A stretch of 64,000 nucleotides of DNA from Sphingobium indicum BiD32 (GCF_000382885.1 NZ_CAVK010000108.1:1-64000), one strand, 5' to 3'; positions 43,729 through 52,563 are shown, numbered from the stretch's first letter. Program-made: numbers and translations. The notes: a model not told the origin generated them from the letters alone.

Positions 43729-44426
43729 GCAGCGCGGTCCGAAACGATCTGGCCGTCGCGCATTTCCACGATCCGGCCGCAGCGTTCGGCCAATGCCGGA
43801 TCATGGGTGATGATGACCAATGTTGCACCCGCCGCCCGCTGGCGATCGAACAGCAGGTCCATGATGGTGACCCCGGTGGTCGCGTCGAGATTGCCGGTCG
43901 GTTCGTCGGCGAACAGAATGGTCGGGCGTGGCGCGACGGCGCGGGCGATGGCGACGCGCTGTTGCTCCCCGCCCGACAATTGGGCGGGATAATGGTCCAG
44001 CCGGTGGCCTAGCCCGACCGCGCGCAATTCATCGGCGGCACGGGCGAAGGCGTCCGCTTCCCCCGCCAGTTCCAGCGGCACGGCGACATTTTCCTGAGCG
44101 GTCATGGTGGGAAGCAAGTGGAAACTTTGCAACACGATGCCGATGCGGCCCCGCCGGGCGCGGGCCAGCGCATCCTCATCCAGCGCGCCGAAATCGACCC
44201 CGCCGATATGCACGTCCCCGCCGCTGGCGCGTTCCAGCCCGCACAATACCGCCATCAGCGAGCTTTTGCCCGATCCCGATGCGCCCAGGATAGCGATGCT
44301 TTCGCCGCGCAACAGGGTGAGATCGACGCCCTTCAATATCTGGACTGGCGCGTCGCGGGTGCCAAGCGAGAGGGTGACATTATGCGCGCGGATCGCGATA
44401 GTGGCTGGATCGATAGGCATATGCAT
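43725..44426 (-). CDS. ABC transporter ATP-binding protein, YbbA/LolD-like
   Basis: About 233 residues. Walker A is ILGASGSGKSSLMAVLCGL, the Q-loop IGIVLQSFHLLPTMTAQ, the signature QLSGGEQQRVAIARAVA and Walker B TILFADEPTGNLD. It pairs with the YbbP-like permease. Start candidates are ATG at 44426 and 44420; AGGAG lies 12 bases before the first. Its first codon shares bases with the start codon of the divergent esterase gene, the same neighbour relationship as tesA-ybbA in E. coli. Confidence 0.87.
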   Translation of the reverse strand: MHMPIDPATIAIRAHNVTLSLGTRDAPVQILKGVDLTLLRGESIAILGASGSGKSSLMAVLCGLERASGGDVHIGGVDFGALDEDALARARRGRIGIVLQSFHLLPTMTAQENVAVPLELAGEADAFARAADELRAVGLGHRLDHYPAQLSGGEQQRVAIARAVAPRPTILFADEPTGNLDATTGVTIMDLLFDRQRAAGATLVIITHDPALAERCGRIVEMRDGQIVSDRAA

Positions 44427-45138
44427 GAAGAAGGAGCGCTCCTTGGCGGGCAGATATTGGCAATATGGGGCACTGGCGCTGTTTGTCCAACTGGCAGGCG
44501 CATGTTCGGACAAGGCACCGCCCCCACCCCCGGTCGCCAACAGTGCGCAGGCCACCCCTGCCGCCGCGCCGGTGGCCGATGGCAAGCTGGTCGTGACATT
44601 CGGCGACAGCCTGTATGCCGGCTATAATCTGGATCAGGACAAGGGACTGGCCCCGGTGCTGGAGCAGGCTTTGGCCGCGCGCGGGATGAAGGCGCAGGTC
44701 GTCAATGCCGGCGTGTCGGGCGATACCAGTGCGGCGGGGCTGGCGCGGCTGGCCTTCACGCTGGACGGGCTGGCGCGCAAGCCGGACCTGATACTGGTGG
44801 GGCTGGGTGGCAACGACATGCTGCGCGGCTTGAGTCCTGACGCCACGCGGGACAATCTGGACGCGATCCTCGCCGAGCTGAAAAAGCGGGATATTCCCGT
44901 GCTGCTGACGGGGATGCTGGCGTCGCCCAACATGGGGCCGGACTATGCCGCCGCCTTCAACCCGATCTTTCCGGCGCTGGCGAAGAAATATGACGCGGCG
45001 CTCTACCCTTTCATGCTGGATGGGGTGATCGGCGATCGGGCGCTGCAACTGCCCGATGGTATTCATCCCAATGACAAGGGCGTTGCGGTTATCGTGGGCA
45101 AGCTGGCACCGATGGTTGCGGAGGCCTTGCGTGGTTGA
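44425..45138 (+). CDS. Arylesterase / TesA-like SGNH hydrolase, probable lipoprotein
   Basis: 237 residues. It has a signal with lipobox LAGAC (Cys27), then a proline-rich spacer and an SGNH hydrolase domain. Block I is VTFGDSLYAGYN with the catalytic Ser, block III is VGLGGNDMLRGLSP with oxyanion Asn and block V is DGIHPNDKG with the catalytic Asp/His. It resembles TesA (thioesterase I / lysophospholipase L1 / arylesterase). Its divergent overlap with the YbbA-like gene is conserved in other proteobacteria and suggests joint lipid handling. Confidence 0.85.
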   Translation: MKKERSLAGRYWQYGALALFVQLAGACSDKAPPPPPVANSAQATPAAAPVADGKLVVTFGDSLYAGYNLDQDKGLAPVLEQALAARGMKAQVVNAGVSGDTSAAGLARLAFTLDGLARKPDLILVGLGGNDMLRGLSPDATRDNLDAILAELKKRDIPVLLTGMLASPNMGPDYAAAFNPIFPALAKKYDAALYPFMLDGVIGDRALQLPDGIHPNDKGVAVIVGKLAPMVAEALRG

Positions 45139-46180
45139 TGCGATCCGGGTTGGGCTGGTCGGCTATGGCGCGGCTGGCCGCATATTCCACGCGCCACTGC
45201 TGCGGGCGGTTCCGGCGATGGCGCTGACGGTCATCAGCACCAGCAAAGCCAATGAAGTGGCAGCGCTCGACCCCACCATCCGTTGTGCCGGGTCAGCGGC
45301 GGATATTTTTTCCGATCCCGCGATCGACCTGGTGGTGATTGCGACGCCCAGCGCCACCCATACGCCGCTCGCCGCCGACGCGCTGCGCGCGGGCAAGCAT
45401 GTCGTGGTGGACAAGCCGTTCGCCCTGTCACTGGCCGAAGCGAAGGATCTGGCGGCGCTGGCGGCCCAATGTGGCAGGCAATTGGCGGTATTTCACAACC
45501 GGCGGTTCGACAGCGATTTTCTGAGCATCCGCGCGGGGATCGAGGATGGTCTGGTCGGGCGAATCACCCATTTTGAATCGCATTTTGACCGGTTCCGGCC
45601 GGATGTGCGTGACCGATGGCGCGAGGATGGATCACCGGGGTCGGGCGTATGGTTCGACCTGGGGCCGCATCTGGTCGATCAGGCGCTGGCGCTGTTCGGG
45701 CGACCGCAGAGCGTGAACGCGGACATTGCGGCCCTGCGCGAAGGATCCGCATCGGACGATTGGGCGCATGTCGTGCTGCTCTATCCTGACATGCGCGTCG
45801 TGCTGCACGCCAGCATGAGCGCGCCGGGCGGCGAGGATGGGGGCAGCCCGCGCTTCATGGTGCATGGCATGAACGGCACGCTGGTCAAGAAGCGCCTCGA
45901 CCAGCAGGAAGTACAGTTGGTGGCCGGATTGCGCCCCGGCGATCGGGGCTGGGGTGCCGATGACGATCCGGTCGTCTATCATGATGGGCAAGGTCGCGTG
46001 ACGCTGCGCCCGGCGTTGCCGGGGTGCCAGCAGGACTATTATGCACAGGTTGCGACCGCAATCCTGTCCGGCGCGCCCCTGCCCGTAACGCTGGAGCAGG
46101 CCGTGGCGGTACAGGAAGTGATCGAGGCGGCGCAGATTTCGGCGCGGGAGGGACGGCGGGTGGCACTGCCCCTCCCCTGA
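45131..46180 (+). CDS. Gfo/Idh/MocA family oxidoreductase
   Basis: 349 residues. The N-terminal NAD(P) fold has VGLVGYGAAGRIFHAPLL and the family motif HVVVDKPFALSLAEAK with the catalytic Lys. A C-terminal GFO/IDH/MocA domain (VWFDLGPHLVDQALALFG) follows. It probably oxidises or reduces a sugar, inositol or similar polyol; the substrate cannot be assigned. It begins with GTG at 45131, overlapping the esterase stop by 8 bases, and ends 3 bases before the convergent DUF1552 gene stop. Confidence 0.85.
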   Translation: MVDAIRVGLVGYGAAGRIFHAPLLRAVPAMALTVISTSKANEVAALDPTIRCAGSAADIFSDPAIDLVVIATPSATHTPLAADALRAGKHVVVDKPFALSLAEAKDLAALAAQCGRQLAVFHNRRFDSDFLSIRAGIEDGLVGRITHFESHFDRFRPDVRDRWREDGSPGSGVWFDLGPHLVDQALALFGRPQSVNADIAALREGSASDDWAHVVLLYPDMRVVLHASMSAPGGEDGGSPRFMVHGMNGTLVKKRLDQQEVQLVAGLRPGDRGWGADDDPVVYHDGQGRVTLRPALPGCQQDYYAQVATAILSGAPLPVTLEQAVAVQEVIEAAQISAREGRRVALPLP

Positions 46181-46183
46181 CAA

Positions 46184-47524
46184 TCAGGCGATGAGCGCGG
46201 ATACCGGCTTGTTGGTTTCCATACTGTCGGTCCCCCATTTATCCACCGGCACGCCCATCAACTGTTGCAGCGTCAGGCCGACGCGGCTGACGGGCGTACC
46301 TTCGCCGGTGATGTGCAGCCCGGTTTTCACCCGCCCGCCCGCCGACCCGGCGGTCATCATCGGGATATTGTCGATGGTGTGGAATTTGGCGAATTCGGTT
46401 TCGCTATGGGCAAAGACGAGTGCGTTATCCAGCAGGGTCCGCTCCCCTTCCTGCACCGCGTCCAGCGCCTTGATGAAATAGGTCCAGGCTTCCATGCATT
46501 TATTGACGTAGAAGGTGACCTCCGGCTGGTAGCCCAGGCGATTGTCCATCACCTCCTCATGGGTCAGTTGATGATGGGTGATGGTGCTTCCGATCCGCGT
46601 CAGCGACGATGCGCCATTGTTGAAATTCATGTTGAACACGCGGACATTGTCGCATGCCAGTGCCATCACCAGCAGGTCGGTCATCACCTGATGATTGGCC
46701 ATGACATTTTCGATTTCCGCATTGACCGGCCGGTCGGCAACAGATTTCGGCACGACGCAGCTTTGCATCGGTTCGGGCTTGGTCAGCTGCACGTCGAGCT
46801 GCTTTTCCAGCTGGCGCACGGATGTGAAATATTGGTCGAGCTTCTGCCGGTCCGCCGCACCCAGTCGCGCGTGAAGCGCCTGGCGCTGATCCGCCACGCC
46901 CGACAACACGCTGCGCCGGGCTAGCAGCGCGGGATCGGGGGTGAAGGTCGCGCTGTTGGGATCGCGAAAGTCGGGGCCAAAAATGCGGGTATAGAGCGCA
47001 GCGGGGGAGACTTCAGCGGGATTGAGATTGCCATTGCCGCGCCCCGACAGCGAATTGCGCGGATCGCCCGTGGCCGAGAGTTCAAGCGAGCGGAATCGGG
47101 TGCGGGTGCCGATCATGTCGCCGATCGCCACGTCGAAGGAGGGCGCGGGCAAGCCCCGGTCGGATGCGATCGCCATGCCGGTGCGGATGCCGATGCCGCC
47201 GCTAATATGCGGCAGGTTGGGCTTGCCATCCAGCGGCAGGCTGAAATCGCCCAATATGTTGACCTTGTGCTTAAGCGGCGCAATCGCGGCCAATTCTTCT
47301 TTCAGATCATAGTCGGCACCGATCTTGCTGGGATACCACCGGGGCGGATTGACCCCCAGACCCCAGAACCATGTGCCAAAGCGCACCGGCACCGGCGCAC
47401 CGGTCGCCGCCATCGCCGTGCCATTGCCGTCCAGAAATGCGTCAAGCAGCGGCAGGCCGACGGCGACCGCCATGCCGTTGACCATGCCGCGCAACGCAGT
47501 GCGGCGGTTCAGGGTAAAGCTCAT
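46184..47524 (-). CDS. DUF1552 protein, Tat-exported
   Basis: 446 residues. A twin-arginine signal (LNRRTALRGMVNGMAVAVGL) directs a folded protein, perhaps cofactor-bearing, to the periplasm. The DUF1552 body includes GTWFWGLGVNPPRWYP, LGDFSLPLDG, MANHQVMTDLLVMALACDNV and VFAHSETEFAKFHTIDNIPM. The function of the family is unknown. It is regularly paired with DUF1592/DUF1588 proteins, as here, where its ATG overlaps their stop by four bases. It is the last gene of the seven-gene redox operon. Confidence 0.82.
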   Translation of the reverse strand: MSFTLNRRTALRGMVNGMAVAVGLPLLDAFLDGNGTAMAATGAPVPVRFGTWFWGLGVNPPRWYPSKIGADYDLKEELAAIAPLKHKVNILGDFSLPLDGKPNLPHISGGIGIRTGMAIASDRGLPAPSFDVAIGDMIGTRTRFRSLELSATGDPRNSLSGRGNGNLNPAEVSPAALYTRIFGPDFRDPNSATFTPDPALLARRSVLSGVADQRQALHARLGAADRQKLDQYFTSVRQLEKQLDVQLTKPEPMQSCVVPKSVADRPVNAEIENVMANHQVMTDLLVMALACDNVRVFNMNFNNGASSLTRIGSTITHHQLTHEEVMDNRLGYQPEVTFYVNKCMEAWTYFIKALDAVQEGERTLLDNALVFAHSETEFAKFHTIDNIPMMTAGSAGGRVKTGLHITGEGTPVSRVGLTLQQLMGVPVDKWGTDSMETNKPVSALIA

Positions 47525-49206
47525 GGATGGACTCCCTTGCTGGTGGTCATGGCGATTTCGGGTGCAGCCAATGGCGGGGCGGCGATGCGATAGGCCTGTG
47601 GCATGGTGGCGACGCGCAGGAAGAGGGACGCGATGCGATAGCCGTCCTTCGCAAAATCCTGCTCGATCCCGCCCGCCAATGCGCCGTCATCCTCTGGCAC
47701 GCGGCCGGTGGCATATTGGAAGGCGCGGCCAGCGACACATTCGGTCGTGGATGTGCTGGCGGCGAGTGCCTTGCCCAGGCCGATATTGCCCTGGAACGCG
47801 ACGCCCTCGAACAGGCCCGCCGTATCGATCGGCGCGCCATTTTCTTGGCGACGGAACGCCCCGATGCCATCGAATTTTTCGAGCGGCAGGCCCAGCGGAT
47901 CGGTGATCCTGTGACAGGCGGCGCAGACCGGGTCGCTATTATGCGCGGTCAGGCGCATTTTCGCGGTCGGCATGGCAGTGCTGGTCACGTCCTGCACCGC
48001 GGTGAAATTGACGTTGCCGGGCGGATTGGGGACGGGTTGGCAGAGCAGCAATTCACGGATCGCCCGGCCGCGCAGGGTTGGTGAACTGCGTCCCGAATGG
48101 GCGTAGAGCGCCAGGAATCCGGCCTGCCCCAGCAGGCCCGCGCGATCATCGCCCGGCGCAAACTCATACGGCACCCAGCCCTGCGTCGAAGTAACCTTGG
48201 CCTGATAGAGCGGTCCCAGCGCGCGGTTGATGAAAGTCCGTCGGGTGGTGAACAGGTCGCGATAATCGCCCTTTTGCGTCACCAGCTGATCGACGATCAT
48301 CCGCAGCATCTGTTCGGACAGCGCCGACGCGACATCGGGGTTGAAACGGGGATAGACGATCTGGTCCTTGGCCATTTCGTCGAATTTCTCGAACAACAGC
48401 ATGTCGGCAAAGAAAGCGCGCACGCCATCCTCCAGCCGGGGGGAGCGGACCATGCGCCCGGCAATGGCGGCCAGTTGGGACGGGTCGGTCAGCTGGCCCT
48501 GTTCCGCCGCCTTGAGCAGGGTCTCATTGGGCGTCGTGTTCCACAACAGGAAGCTGAGCCGGGACGCACGGGCCAGATTGTCGAGCCGCAGGTCGCCGGG
48601 GCTTTCGGGATCAGCTTCCGCGCTTTCCACGACATAGAGGAAGTGCGGCGATACCAGCATCGCGGCCAGCGCCAGTTCCAGTCCCTTGTGGAAATCACCG
48701 CTGGACGCCGTCGCCTTGCCCGCCATCATGACATAGGCGGCAACTTCTTCCTGAGTCATGGGACGGCGGAAGAGATAGCGGCCCACGGGCACCAGAACGC
48801 GCGCGGCGCAATCGGGATCGGGGGCCGCCACATCGCGCGGAGCGCAAGCCATGAACTGGGCGCGATGATCGGCATCGAATATTTGCGCGGCGATGGCGCG
48901 GGCCATGGCATCGAATTGCTCAAGGCCTGCCGGTGAAATGGTGGAGGATGCTGCGCCGGTCGCGATCAACTCATGCACCGGTCGCACGATCGGCTCGAAC
49001 CGGCCGGCGACGCGGATGTCGGGACCGAATATGTCGGCGATACTGTTGCGATATTGCGCTTCGGTCAGGCGGCGCATCGCCACGATCTGGCCCAGCGGCG
49101 CCTTGAGCGGTACGAAGGAAGGCTCAGCGGACACACTTTGCGGCGCTTTTTCCGCCGAACAGGCGGTCAGGCCCAGCGCGGCGAGGAAGCAGAGCGCGCG
49201 GATCAT
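47521..49206 (-). CDS. DUF1587/1595/1592/1588/1585 secreted lipoprotein with heme c motif
   Basis: 561 residues. It has a lipoprotein signal (RALCFLAALGLTAC), then DUF1587 (RRLTEAQYRNSIADIFG) and DUF1595 (VGRYLFRRPMTQEEVAAYVM). DUF1592 follows with SRLSFLLWNTTPNETLLKAA. DUF1588 has AGFLALYAHSGRSSPTLRGR and the CAACH heme-binding motif in DPVCAACHRITDPLG. DUF1585 (GRAFQYATGRVPED) ends the chain. The set is common in planctomycetes and some proteobacteria and has no agreed biochemical role. The CxxCH points to a c-type cytochrome acting in electron transfer outside the cytoplasm. Confidence 0.82.
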   Translation of the reverse strand: MIRALCFLAALGLTACSAEKAPQSVSAEPSFVPLKAPLGQIVAMRRLTEAQYRNSIADIFGPDIRVAGRFEPIVRPVHELIATGAASSTISPAGLEQFDAMARAIAAQIFDADHRAQFMACAPRDVAAPDPDCAARVLVPVGRYLFRRPMTQEEVAAYVMMAGKATASSGDFHKGLELALAAMLVSPHFLYVVESAEADPESPGDLRLDNLARASRLSFLLWNTTPNETLLKAAEQGQLTDPSQLAAIAGRMVRSPRLEDGVRAFFADMLLFEKFDEMAKDQIVYPRFNPDVASALSEQMLRMIVDQLVTQKGDYRDLFTTRRTFINRALGPLYQAKVTSTQGWVPYEFAPGDDRAGLLGQAGFLALYAHSGRSSPTLRGRAIRELLLCQPVPNPPGNVNFTAVQDVTSTAMPTAKMRLTAHNSDPVCAACHRITDPLGLPLEKFDGIGAFRRQENGAPIDTAGLFEGVAFQGNIGLGKALAASTSTTECVAGRAFQYATGRVPEDDGALAGGIEQDFAKDGYRIASLFLRVATMPQAYRIAAPPLAAPEIAMTTSKGVHP

Positions 49207-50339
49207 TGTTGCGCCACCCTGGTTGCGGGCAGCGTATCATTGACGAAAGCCGGAACGGCCAACACCTCCATCGCGCTGGAGATGCGGCGGCACTGGCCGG
49301 TCGCCGGATCGCGGTCCCCATCGGCAAGTTTTTTCAGCGCCGCATACATGGCAGCGCAGTCATAGCCCGCCGTCGTGGCCGCCCCTTCCCCGCCGATCGA
49401 CGCACTCGCCATGATGTTCCAGATCGGCTGATAGCCGCCGACCAGCCCTTTCAACGACCCGTCCGGCTGGAAGGTCAGGCGCAGGCGCGCCTTGGTCATG
49501 TCATATTCGGTGCGCTTGCCGCGAATGTCGCGTTCGGATCCCTGCCCCCAGCTCTGGCGCAGGCGGATATGCGCCGGGTCGGTCATCAGCACGCCCCCGA
49601 CGATCCGGCCTTTCAGCACATTGCGATGCTGCGCATTGGCAACGACGGTGTAGCTGGCGTCAGGCATGAAATTCTGTTTGGCATCCACGACGGCGCGATC
49701 TTCGCTATTGGCGTAGATGACGGTCACGTCGGGATCGTCCGACAGGCTGTCCACGCCGGTCAGCAGCAACACCTGCGTATGTTCGCCGCTGATCAAAAAC
49801 TGGGTCAGCCCGCGCACGATGTCGCCGCCCGTGCCATCGACCCCGCGCCACGTCCGCACGCATCCCATCGCGCGCCACATCTGGTTGTCGACGCCCGCCT
49901 GCCCCGTGGGGCTGGTAAAGGGATCATGGTCGCAGCCTTCCGCATCCGCGCCTCCGTCCAGATCCAGCCCCTGCGCGACCTTGCCCTGCACGATGCGCTG
50001 GGACGGACGGTCGAACTTGTCGGGATGGGTGCAGATGTTGGTGCCTTGCGGACCAAAGGCATAGCCGGTCCAGCGTTTGGTCAGTTCCGCCTCATTGGGC
50101 TTTTCCAGCAGCCGCAGCCGTTCGGCGGATGCCTGGGTCTGGAGATAATTGTCGCGCAGCGTCGCGACAGGACCATCCGGGCAATCCTGATCGCCCTGAT
50201 GGATGGCAGGTGCGAAATGAGCAAAGACGAAGCCCATCTCGCCATTGGCGGGTGGCGCGGGCAAGGTTGCCGTCTGCGCCGGGACGATCGGAACGAAAAG
50301 GGCGGCAGCGCATAAGGCAGCAATTTTGTGCGATAGCAT
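49203..50339 (-). CDS. Secreted protein of unknown function with six cysteines
   Basis: 378 residues that I do not recognise. A Sec signal (LSHKIAALCAAALFVPIVPA) is followed by a mature chain with six cysteines (in DQDCPDG, TNICTHPD, EGCDHDP, AMGCVRT, YDCAAMY and GQCRRIS), enough for three disulfides. There is no heme or FeS motif. Recognisable short features are LLLTGVDSLSDDPDVTVIYA and a beta-rich middle. It lies between the secreted-repeat gene and the DUF1592 gene, overlapping the latter by four bases, so it is probably an integral part of the redox system. The start has GGAG upstream. Confidence 0.7.
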   Translation of the reverse strand: MLSHKIAALCAAALFVPIVPAQTATLPAPPANGEMGFVFAHFAPAIHQGDQDCPDGPVATLRDNYLQTQASAERLRLLEKPNEAELTKRWTGYAFGPQGTNICTHPDKFDRPSQRIVQGKVAQGLDLDGGADAEGCDHDPFTSPTGQAGVDNQMWRAMGCVRTWRGVDGTGGDIVRGLTQFLISGEHTQVLLLTGVDSLSDDPDVTVIYANSEDRAVVDAKQNFMPDASYTVVANAQHRNVLKGRIVGGVLMTDPAHIRLRQSWGQGSERDIRGKRTEYDMTKARLRLTFQPDGSLKGLVGGYQPIWNIMASASIGGEGAATTAGYDCAAMYAALKKLADGDRDPATGQCRRISSAMEVLAVPAFVNDTLPATRVAQQ

Positions 50340-50353
50340 GATGCTCTCCTTGA

Positions 50354-51127
50354 TCAGGGGGTCAACGCCACGCCGTCGGCGGGCACGGGCTGGCGCGGGT
50401 CGGCGCGATAAACGGGCTTGCCGCGATAGAGCCATTGGGCCTGATCAGCGGTATGGCGGACGCTCCATTGCCCCACGGCCCGCCGCACCATTCCGGTGGC
50501 CAGCGGACGCCAGGCACAGGGATCGGCGCAATCACTGTCCTTCGGGCTGAACAGCCAGTTGCCCTGCGCATCGGCCAGCACATAGGCTCCATCGACCAGC
50601 CTCGCAGCGACATCGGGCGGCGCGACCAGCTTGGGTGGCGGTGGCAGATATTTCAGGCTGTTCCACAGATAGGCGTCCGCACCATCATGTTCGGTCGATC
50701 CGGGGCGGGCGTCCTTCCGCGTGAACACCAGATGGACCTTCTTATAGACCCATTGCGGCCCGGCCGGTCCTTCCATTACCGTCCAGTCGGGATTGTCGGA
50801 CGCGGGCTTTACCGCCGCCGCTTCTGTGCGTGGCCCGCCAAAGGCGCGCGGGACCGGGGAGACAGGCGCACCACGCGGGGCCAGCAAAGGCTCCCATCGG
50901 GCCAGGCAATCACCGCTGCAATAGATAGCGGGCTGGCCGGTACGGCCAGTGGCGGCACGCATGTCCATGCCATAAAGGGTCAGGCCGCGCCGGTCGGTAT
51001 AGACGCGCCCCTTGACGGAGATGCCGTGCGGAAAATGATCGGCCGCTGCGACCGGTATGTCGAGGTCGGCCGCCTGCGCCCAGAGCGGCGCAGGGGAGAA
51101 AGCCAGCAGGAGCAGCGCGCGGCGCAT
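50354..51127 (-). CDS. Secreted-repeat protein (COG4315 / Lipoprotein_15 type)
   Basis: 257 residues. A signal peptide (RRALLLLAFSPAPLWAQA) leads repeats of the 'secreted repeat of unknown function' type. The first is YTDRRGLTLYGMD followed by YCSGDCLARWEPLLAP. A later unit has YVLADAQGNWLFSPKDSDC with DPCAWRPLATG, and the last is YRGKPVYRADPRQPVPADG. Each unit carries a Cys pair and a W-P motif. These proteins are often found beside cytochromes, and a role in extracytoplasmic electron transfer or cofactor binding is plausible but unproven. Its start overlaps the stop of the cytochrome c' gene. Confidence 0.72.
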   Translation of the reverse strand: MRRALLLLAFSPAPLWAQAADLDIPVAAADHFPHGISVKGRVYTDRRGLTLYGMDMRAATGRTGQPAIYCSGDCLARWEPLLAPRGAPVSPVPRAFGGPRTEAAAVKPASDNPDWTVMEGPAGPQWVYKKVHLVFTRKDARPGSTEHDGADAYLWNSLKYLPPPPKLVAPPDVAARLVDGAYVLADAQGNWLFSPKDSDCADPCAWRPLATGMVRRAVGQWSVRHTADQAQWLYRGKPVYRADPRQPVPADGVALTP

Positions 51128-51579
51128 CAGCGTTTGTCCTCGACCCGGAAGCTGCGGTGACAGGTCGCGCAACTGCCGCCCAGCGCCTTGGCCGCGACGC
51201 GCATTTTCGCCACGTCGCCGCTGCCCGCGACCCCGGCAAAGGCATTGGCCTGCGTGGTAAAACCATCCTGCGCCTTTTTGAAGGCGGGTGCCTGGGTCCA
51301 GATTTCCGGCTTGGCCGCCGTCTTGACGCCGGGGCGTGGACCGCTGCCCGCCGGGAACCAGCCCATATGCTGGCGCGCATAGTCGCGGATCTGGCGCGCC
51401 GAAATCTGCACCACATAAAGCTGCGGACGGCCCGATTTCAGCTCGTCATTGATATTCTTGAACGCCGCGCCGACTTCGCGGAAGCCCGCGATCCGGGTGG
51501 CGACGATGTCGCCGGGTGCCGCGATCAGCGGCGATGTCAGCAGCGCCGCAAGTCCGGCCGCGATCAGCAAGGTGCGCAT
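51127..51579 (-). CDS. Cytochrome c' (class II cytochrome c)
   Basis: 150 residues. A signal peptide (RTLLIAAGLAALLTSPLIAA) precedes a four-helix bundle with the heme c site CATCH at residues 137-141 near the C-terminus, as typical for class II. The N-terminal region IAGFREVGAAFKNINDELKS fits the family. It is a periplasmic electron carrier or NO/redox sensor. The start at 51579 follows AAAGGA; longer frames upstream lie in the cytochrome b561 gene. Confidence 0.88.
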   Translation of the reverse strand: MRTLLIAAGLAALLTSPLIAAPGDIVATRIAGFREVGAAFKNINDELKSGRPQLYVVQISARQIRDYARQHMGWFPAGSGPRPGVKTAAKPEIWTQAPAFKKAQDGFTTQANAFAGVAGSGDVAKMRVAAKALGGSCATCHRSFRVEDKR

Positions 51580-51598
51580 GGCATATCCTTTCATGGGT

Positions 51599-52255
51599 TC
51601 AGAGCGCGGACTGCGCAAAAAGCCACCAGGCCAGCGCCGTCGACAACAACAGCGCGACGACCAGCGCCAGCGGCCCGGCGCGGCGCACGGAAATGGGGGC
51701 TGGCGCGGCAGCGCTCCCGGTGACCATCGGGCCAACCAGATTGCGCCGCCGCACCGCGAGATAAAACAGCACCGCCAGCACATGCAGCGCGATCAGCGCT
51801 TGCAGCCCGGCAAAAACGACGCCGTGGATCGCCGAAGCCAGCCGTCCCTGATCGAAATCGACGAGATGCGACAGCGGCCCGGATTCGATGCCGTCTGTAT
51901 CGACCGCGAACAGGCCGCTGACGACCTGCATAACCAAAACCGCCAGCATGGCGACCACGCTCCAGCCGCCCAGCGGATTGTGACCGACAGGGGCAGGCGC
52001 ATTACGATCCGCGAGATAGACGCGGATGGCGCGCGGGCCTTTGAGGAAATGGGCAAAGCGCGCGGTATCGGAACCGACCACCCCCCAGATCAGGCGGAAG
52101 GCGATCAGGAACAGCACAGCCTGTCCCGACAGGCGGTGCCAGTCCATGTGATAATTTTCCGCACTCCACCAGGAAAAGCCGATCAGCAGGACCAGCGCCC
52201 AGTGAAACAGACGGACGGGCAAGTCCCAAACGAACTGGCGGGGTGTGCGCGCCAT
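51599..52255 (-). CDS. Cytochrome b561 family membrane protein
   Basis: 218 residues, four or five helices. Likely b-heme ligands are in VRLFHWALVLLIGFSWW, ENYHMDWHRLSGQAVLF, HGVVFAGLQALIALHVLAVL and nearby helices. It should move electrons between the membrane quinone pool and the periplasmic carriers encoded with it. The start at 52255 gives the family N-terminus ARTPRQFVWDLPVRLFHW. It follows the HiPIP gene by 5 bases and is followed 19 bases later by the cytochrome c' gene. Confidence 0.87.
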   Translation of the reverse strand: MARTPRQFVWDLPVRLFHWALVLLIGFSWWSAENYHMDWHRLSGQAVLFLIAFRLIWGVVGSDTARFAHFLKGPRAIRVYLADRNAPAPVGHNPLGGWSVVAMLAVLVMQVVSGLFAVDTDGIESGPLSHLVDFDQGRLASAIHGVVFAGLQALIALHVLAVLFYLAVRRRNLVGPMVTGSAAAPAPISVRRAGPLALVVALLLSTALAWWLFAQSAL

Positions 52256-52260
52256 CGCGA

Positions 52261-52563
52261 TCAACCCTTCTTCGCCCAACTGTCGCATACACCATTGGCC
52301 GGGACCACGCCGCCGCTCAGCAGCGCGCACGCGCCGCAATCTGCGCCCTTGCCCGTGAAGAAGGCGCATGTGCCACACGCTTTGGCGGGATCGGGCGCGG
52401 GGGATTTGAAGCCGAGCGACTTGCGCATACTCTTTTGCGCGGCGGAGAGGGTGGCGGGATCGGCGCAGGAAGATGCAGGTGCCTGCGCGGCCAAAACCAA
52501 CGGCGCAATAGCGACCAGCCCCAATATGGCCCGGCGCGTCAGCACCCCTTCGCTATCCGGCAT
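52261..52563 (-). CDS. High-potential iron-sulfur protein (HiPIP)
   Basis: 100 residues. A twin-arginine signal (LTRRAILGLVAIAPLVLA) exports the folded protein. The HiPIP cluster pattern is Cys63-x2-Cys66-x12-Cys79-x13-Cys93 in ACGTCAFF...GACALLSGGVVPANGVCDSW, including the conserved Gly and Trp around the last Cys. A further Cys76 is not expected as a ligand. HiPIPs carry single electrons at high potential in the periplasm. It is first in the operon, so it is probably made in the largest amount. Confidence 0.85.
   Translation of the reverse strand: MPDSEGVLTRRAILGLVAIAPLVLAAQAPASSCADPATLSAAQKSMRKSLGFKSPAPDPAKACGTCAFFTGKGADCGACALLSGGVVPANGVCDSWAKKG

Noticed and set aside
41461-43992. 843-codon open frame on the plus strand opposite the YbbP-like permease
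   Set aside because: It is antisense to a clear permease/ATPase pair and reads as low-complexity Arg/Gln/Asp/Gly-rich sequence, the usual shadow of high-GC third-codon positions.
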